Source of the DNA: Ignavibacteriota bacterium
Lineage (GTDB): Bacteria > Bacteroidota > Ignavibacteria > Tepidaquicellales > Tepidaquicellaceae
NCBI GenBank assembly: GCA_003158365.1
Contig: PMIW01000169.1
Span: 8,224 to 19,099, forward strand
Length of the DNA: 10,876 bases
Direction: 5' to 3'
The notes under the pieces: generated by a model
What the model saw: only the letters and a program-made list of their open reading frames with translations
Databases searched by the model: none
Told to the model about the DNA's origin: nothing
Part shown: piece after piece, positions 7,374 through 10,876 of the stretch
Numbering within the stretch: the first letter of the stretch is position 1
How the letters are laid out: the number at the start of each line of letters is the position of its first letter
Translations under genes and position numbers: made by a program

Positions 7374-9938
7374 ATGGCAAAATCAAAAACCACGCAGGCA
7401 AAACCGCAAGTTAAAAAAACTCAGGCAGTTAACCAGGGATTAAATCTTGATTCGCTCAACTCCGATACTCTTAAAGCAAGATATATTTTTATCGGTATAA
7501 TTGTTCTGGCAATTTTGATGTTTTTCTCGAAAGGAGTGTTTGAAGGGAAGATATTTGCATCCGCTGATAACCTTTCCCCGCTTAGCTTTAAGACGTTTCT
7601 GGATGACGCAAAAGCACAGGGAATATTTCCCCTGTGGGTACCTTATATTTTCATGGGTATGCCGTCTTTAGCTTCCCTTACTGCCGCGCTCCCGTCGGTA
7701 CATAATGTGTTTTCTTATATCTGGGACTCTGTTCTTGGAGGTATATCTAACGGAAACCTGTTCGTTTTGACCCTGCCGTATTATTTTCTCTTTGCCGTGA
7801 CATTGTTCTTCTATGCCAGGTATAAATTCAAAAACAACCTGATTGCTCTTTACTGTGCCTTGATGGGTGTTTTTGCTACTGGAATTATACAGCTGATTAT
7901 AGTAGGACACCATACAAAAATGATGACGTTTTCCTTCTTTCCTCTGATAATGTTGTTTCTCGATAAACTGATTGATTCCGAAGACGAAAACAGGTTTAAA
8001 ATGATGATGAATTTCGGTTTTTTAGCCATGCTTGTTTTCTTACAATTACATTTTCACCATATGCAAATGCTTTTCTATTCATATATGATGATTGGCACAT
8101 ATATCCTGTACAGAGTGATATTCAGTTTGGTAAAGAAAATAGAGATAAAAAAGATAGTCAGGGCATTTATACTTCTTATAGTCGCGGTATTTTTTGCCGT
8201 ATCTATGGACGCCGATATTATTTTATCCGTTAAGGAGTATAACAAGTATTCGATGAGAGGTGAGTCAAGCATTGTGTCTAAATCCGACCCGCAAAAGAAA
8301 GATGATAAGCCCCTGAGTTATGATTATGCAACCAACTGGTCCTTTAGTCCGGGTGAAGTATTGACTTTTGTAATTCCGCATTACTACGGATTCGGAAGCG
8401 TGGAAGTAAACGGACAGAGAACAAATCTGTACTGGGGGCAAATGCCATTCACTGATTCCCCTGTTTATTTTGGCGTGATTACATTATTACTTGCCATAAT
8501 AGGAGTGTTCCTGAATTTTAAAAAGAATAATTTCGTCCAGGCACTAACCATTATAGTTGTCTTTTTCCTCTTCCTTTCATTTGGAAGGACTCTGCCTATA
8601 ATCTATAATCTTTTCTTTGATTATGTGCCGTTCTTCAGCAGTTTCAGGGCTCCTGTGATGATACATTACTATATTGACCTTGCATTCGTTGTACTGGCAG
8701 GATTCGGCTTAAAATCCATATATGAAGATTTTAAGGATGATGCGAGCAAGGAAAAATTAAAGAAAATCAGCCTGGTTTTGGGTTCAATTGCCGGGTTGAT
8801 GTTGTTAATATCCTTTTTTGGTTTTGAAAACTCATATACAAATTCTGTTGCAAACAGTCCCTTGCTGGATAAACTTAAGTCCCAGGGAGCTAATGCGCAG
8901 CAGATATCACAATACGTAAAGCAGGTTTCAACCTATGCATATAAAAATGTAATAAGTGATTTAATGCTTCATTCATTCCTGCTTCTGATTGTTATAGGAA
9001 TGCTGTATATGCTGTCCATAAAAAAAATCACGGCATCACTTTTTATGGTCGTTGTGATTGTGATTGCTTTGTTCGATATATTAAACGTGAGCATACAGAC
9101 ATTGCACTGGGATGAAAAATCCCAAAAAGACAGTTTTGTTGCCGATACAGACTATTCAAAATGGATTTTAAATAAAGAACCCGATACATATCAATACCGC
9201 GTTGCCGAATTCAGCAGAGGACAGCTTGAAACATCCAATAATCTCGCTTATTACAGATTCCACAGCTTCAACGGCTACCAGGGAGCAAAACTCAGAATTT
9301 ATCAGGATGCAATTGATGTGGCAGGGGGAGAAAATCCTTTCCTGCTCGGACTTGCCAATGTAAAATATATTATATCTGATGCTCCGATTAAAGATACGGT
9401 ATCCTATGCGGAGGTTTATAAAGGGAAGAGTATTGTATATCAAAATAAATTTGCAATGCCCAGAGCGTTTTTTGCAAATGAATATAAAGTCGAAACAGGT
9501 TTAAATATATTGCAGAATATTAAAGAAGCAAAATTTAATCCTTACCAGCTGGCTTTTTTGGAAAAAGATATAAACCAGAAAATCGACAAACCCGATTCGA
9601 CAGTTTTTGCAAGAATATCCAAATTCAGCATTCATAATATCGAATATGATGTAAATGCAAGCGGAAATAATCTGCTGGTGCTTGATGAAGTTTACTATCC
9701 CGCGGGATGGAAAGCATTTATAGACGGCAAGGAAACGGAATTTTTCAAGACCGATTATCTGCTGAGGTCTGTTGTTGTTCCTGCTGGTAAGCATAAGGTT
9801 GAGTTCGTATTTCATCCGGATACTTATTATCTTGGCAAGAGCATAAGCATAGGTGCAAATTTAATTTTAATTTTTATATTATTTGCAGGCGGATTAGGAA
9901 TTTACAGGCAGAGAAAAAATAAAAAAATAGAGATTTAA
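7374..9938 (+). CDS. YfhO-family multi-pass membrane protein (GT-C-like)
   Basis: This 854-residue inner-membrane protein belongs to the YfhO family, whose members look like GT-C glycosyltransferases using lipid-linked sugars. The substrate here is unknown. After a basic, hydrophilic N-terminal tail (1-35), a membrane helix at ~37-56 leads to an outer loop with SADNLSP (~63-69) and the conserved PLWVPYIFMGMPS (~86-98), the family's characteristic first loop and likely catalytic/ligand region. About 12 further hydrophobic segments follow (near 125, 155, 183, 210, 231, 261, 363, 387, 432, 464, 528 and 553). A soluble domain at ~580-815 ends in the usual YfhO tail (YYPAGWKAFIDGKE near 774, then VPAGKHKVEFVF), and a last helix lies at ~823-845 before a basic end. 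The ATG at 7374 has no Shine-Dalgarno. The downstream accC starts 21 bases after its stop with no terminator, suggesting one transcript. Arg codons are AGA/AGG in 17 of 18 cases. Confidence 0.85.
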   Translation: MAKSKTTQAKPQVKKTQAVNQGLNLDSLNSDTLKARYIFIGIIVLAILMFFSKGVFEGKIFASADNLSPLSFKTFLDDAKAQGIFPLWVPYIFMGMPSLASLTAALPSVHNVFSYIWDSVLGGISNGNLFVLTLPYYFLFAVTLFFYARYKFKNNLIALYCALMGVFATGIIQLIIVGHHTKMMTFSFFPLIMLFLDKLIDSEDENRFKMMMNFGFLAMLVFLQLHFHHMQMLFYSYMMIGTYILYRVIFSLVKKIEIKKIVRAFILLIVAVFFAVSMDADIILSVKEYNKYSMRGESSIVSKSDPQKKDDKPLSYDYATNWSFSPGEVLTFVIPHYYGFGSVEVNGQRTNLYWGQMPFTDSPVYFGVITLLLAIIGVFLNFKKNNFVQALTIIVVFFLFLSFGRTLPIIYNLFFDYVPFFSSFRAPVMIHYYIDLAFVVLAGFGLKSIYEDFKDDASKEKLKKISLVLGSIAGLMLLISFFGFENSYTNSVANSPLLDKLKSQGANAQQISQYVKQVSTYAYKNVISDLMLHSFLLLIVIGMLYMLSIKKITASLFMVVVIVIALFDILNVSIQTLHWDEKSQKDSFVADTDYSKWILNKEPDTYQYRVAEFSRGQLETSNNLAYYRFHSFNGYQGAKLRIYQDAIDVAGGENPFLLGLANVKYIISDAPIKDTVSYAEVYKGKSIVYQNKFAMPRAFFANEYKVETGLNILQNIKEAKFNPYQLAFLEKDINQKIDKPDSTVFARISKFSIHNIEYDVNASGNNLLVLDEVYYPAGWKAFIDGKETEFFKTDYLLRSVVVPAGKHKVEFVFHPDTYYLGKSISIGANLILIFILFAGGLGIYRQRKNKKIEI

Positions 9939-9959
9939 TTAAAAATTAAATAAATTTTT

Positions 9960-10876
9960 ATGATTAAAAAAATCCTGATTGCCAACAGGGGAGAAATTGC
10001 AGTCAGAATAATAACCACTGCCAAGGAAATGGGTATAAAGACTGTTGCGGTTTATTCTGATTTCGACAGGTATTCGCTTTATTCAAAACTCGCAGATGAA
10101 GCTTATCATATTGGAGAGTCTCCTGCATCAAAAAGCTATCTGCTTGCTGACAGGATTATAGATGTCGCGAAAAAATCCGGTGCAGAAGCAATTCATCCGG
10201 GATATGGATTCCTTTCGGAAAATGCGGATTTTTCAGAACGGTGTAAGCAGGAGGGGATCATTTTCATAGGACCTTCCGCACATTCCATTTCCACGATGGG
10301 AGATAAGATCACGGCCCGCAGGACGATGACCGATGCCGGTGTGCCGGTGGTTCCCGGGACTACGGAAAAAGTCGTGGATGAAAACAGGCTGATCGAGATC
10401 GTAAATGAAATCGGTCTGCCCGTAATGATCAAGGCAACAGCCGGTGGCGGGGGAAAGGGAATGCGGCTCGTCAAACACATGGATGAACTGGTTTCACTTT
10501 TCCGTACCTCGAGATCAGAAGCGATGAATGCCTTTGGAAATGCCACCGTATTTATTGAGAAATACCTGGTCAAACCCCGGCACATCGAATTCCAGGTTCT
10601 TGCCGATGAGCACGGAAATGCCGTCCATCTCTATGACCGGGAATGCTCGATCCAGCGCAGGCACCAGAAACTGATCGAAGAAGCACCATCCCCAATCATG
10701 ACACCGGAACTTCGTGAGCGGATGTCGCAATCGGCACTAAAAGTGGCAGAAGCGTCAGACTACACCAATGCCGGGTCGGTTGAATTTCTCTACAGCCAGG
10801 GGAACTACTATTTCATGGAGATGAACACCCGGCTCCAGGTGGAGCACCCCATCACCGAGATGATCACCGGCATCGA
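9960..10876 (+). CDS. accC: Biotin carboxylase subunit (AccC-type), 3'-partial
   Basis: This is the ATP-grasp biotin carboxylase of an acetyl-, propionyl- or pyruvate-type carboxylase; it carboxylates biotin on its carrier protein using ATP and bicarbonate. The window holds 305 codons, about two thirds of the ~450 usual for AccC, and the frame is open to the right edge. Visible motifs: KKILIANRGEIAVRII at the N-terminus; HPGYGFLSENADF (79-91); MGDK with K116; IKATAGGGGKGMR (157-169, K158 and the Gly-rich ATP loop); EKYLVKPRHIEFQVLAD; RECSIQRRHQKLIEEAP; and MEMNTRLQVEHPITEMITG with E287, N289 and R291. These match the catalytic residues of E. coli AccC within one position. Which acyl-CoA carboxylase it serves cannot be decided without the partners. 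The ATG follows an AT-only leader 21 bases after the YfhO stop. Base and codon composition change sharply inside the gene near 10240 (see findings). Confidence 0.93.
   Translation, partial: MIKKILIANRGEIAVRIITTAKEMGIKTVAVYSDFDRYSLYSKLADEAYHIGESPASKSYLLADRIIDVAKKSGAEAIHPGYGFLSENADFSERCKQEGIIFIGPSAHSISTMGDKITARRTMTDAGVPVVPGTTEKVVDENRLIEIVNEIGLPVMIKATAGGGGKGMRLVKHMDELVSLFRTSRSEAMNAFGNATVFIEKYLVKPRHIEFQVLADEHGNAVHLYDRECSIQRRHQKLIEEAPSPIMTPELRERMSQSALKVAEASDYTNAGSVEFLYSQGNYYFMEMNTRLQVEHPITEMITGI

Noticed and set aside
10193..10585. A 130-codon minus-strand open frame over the biotin carboxylase gene
   Set aside because: It is an antisense shadow in the GC-rich half of accC; the plus-strand frame holds all biotin carboxylase motifs without interruption.

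Overview
The window looks like chromosomal DNA from the Bacteroidota/Ignavibacteriota (FCB) side of the bacterial tree, most plausibly an Ignavibacteria-like organism. The main clue is the protein encoded at 1512-2783. It has a signal peptide, a WxxNGGxxW-type repeat propeller and a C-terminal NYPNPFNP... sorting domain of the type IX secretion system (T9SS) in the form common in Ignavibacteria. Other clues are low G+C, AGA/AGG as the almost exclusive Arg codons over most of the window, and start codons mostly without a Shine-Dalgarno sequence. This placement is inference from sequence style; no 16S or other marker is present.

Layout. Positions 1-1353 (+) hold the C-terminal part of a membrane-anchored GAF-SpoIIE/PP2C phosphatase that runs off the left edge. 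Positions 1512-2783 (+) hold the T9SS cargo protein with a strong ribosome binding site. It is followed 15 bases later by a small stand-alone C39/papain-like cysteine peptidase homologue (2799-3320, +). Two hairpins at 3353-3430 separate these genes from the convergent gene at 3444-7055 (-), a complete long-form adenosylcobalamin-dependent (class II) ribonucleotide reductase, NrdJ. A 318-base, very AT-rich divergent intergenic region (7056-7373) contains a 15-base palindrome built on TATAAT. Positions 7374-9938 (+) hold a large YfhO-family multi-pass membrane protein. After 21 bases comes a biotin carboxylase (AccC-type) gene (9960 to the right edge, +), cut by the window end.

Functionally the genes form a mixed core/envelope neighbourhood: signalling (phosphatase), surface export (T9SS cargo plus a possible partner peptidase), DNA precursor synthesis under B12 dependence (NrdJ), an envelope polymer or glycosyl-transfer-type membrane protein (YfhO), and acyl-CoA carboxylation (AccC). 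I see no mobile element, CRISPR array, tRNA, rRNA or defence system.

The most anomalous signal is inside the biotin carboxylase gene. Its first ~280 bases use the AT-rich, AGR/ATA/ATT codon style of the rest of the window. From about 10240 onward the gene switches abruptly to a GC-rich, CGN/ATC style with the reading frame intact. This is either a mosaic (recombinant) gene or a chimeric assembly join at a conserved stretch, and it should be resolved before the right end is interpreted.
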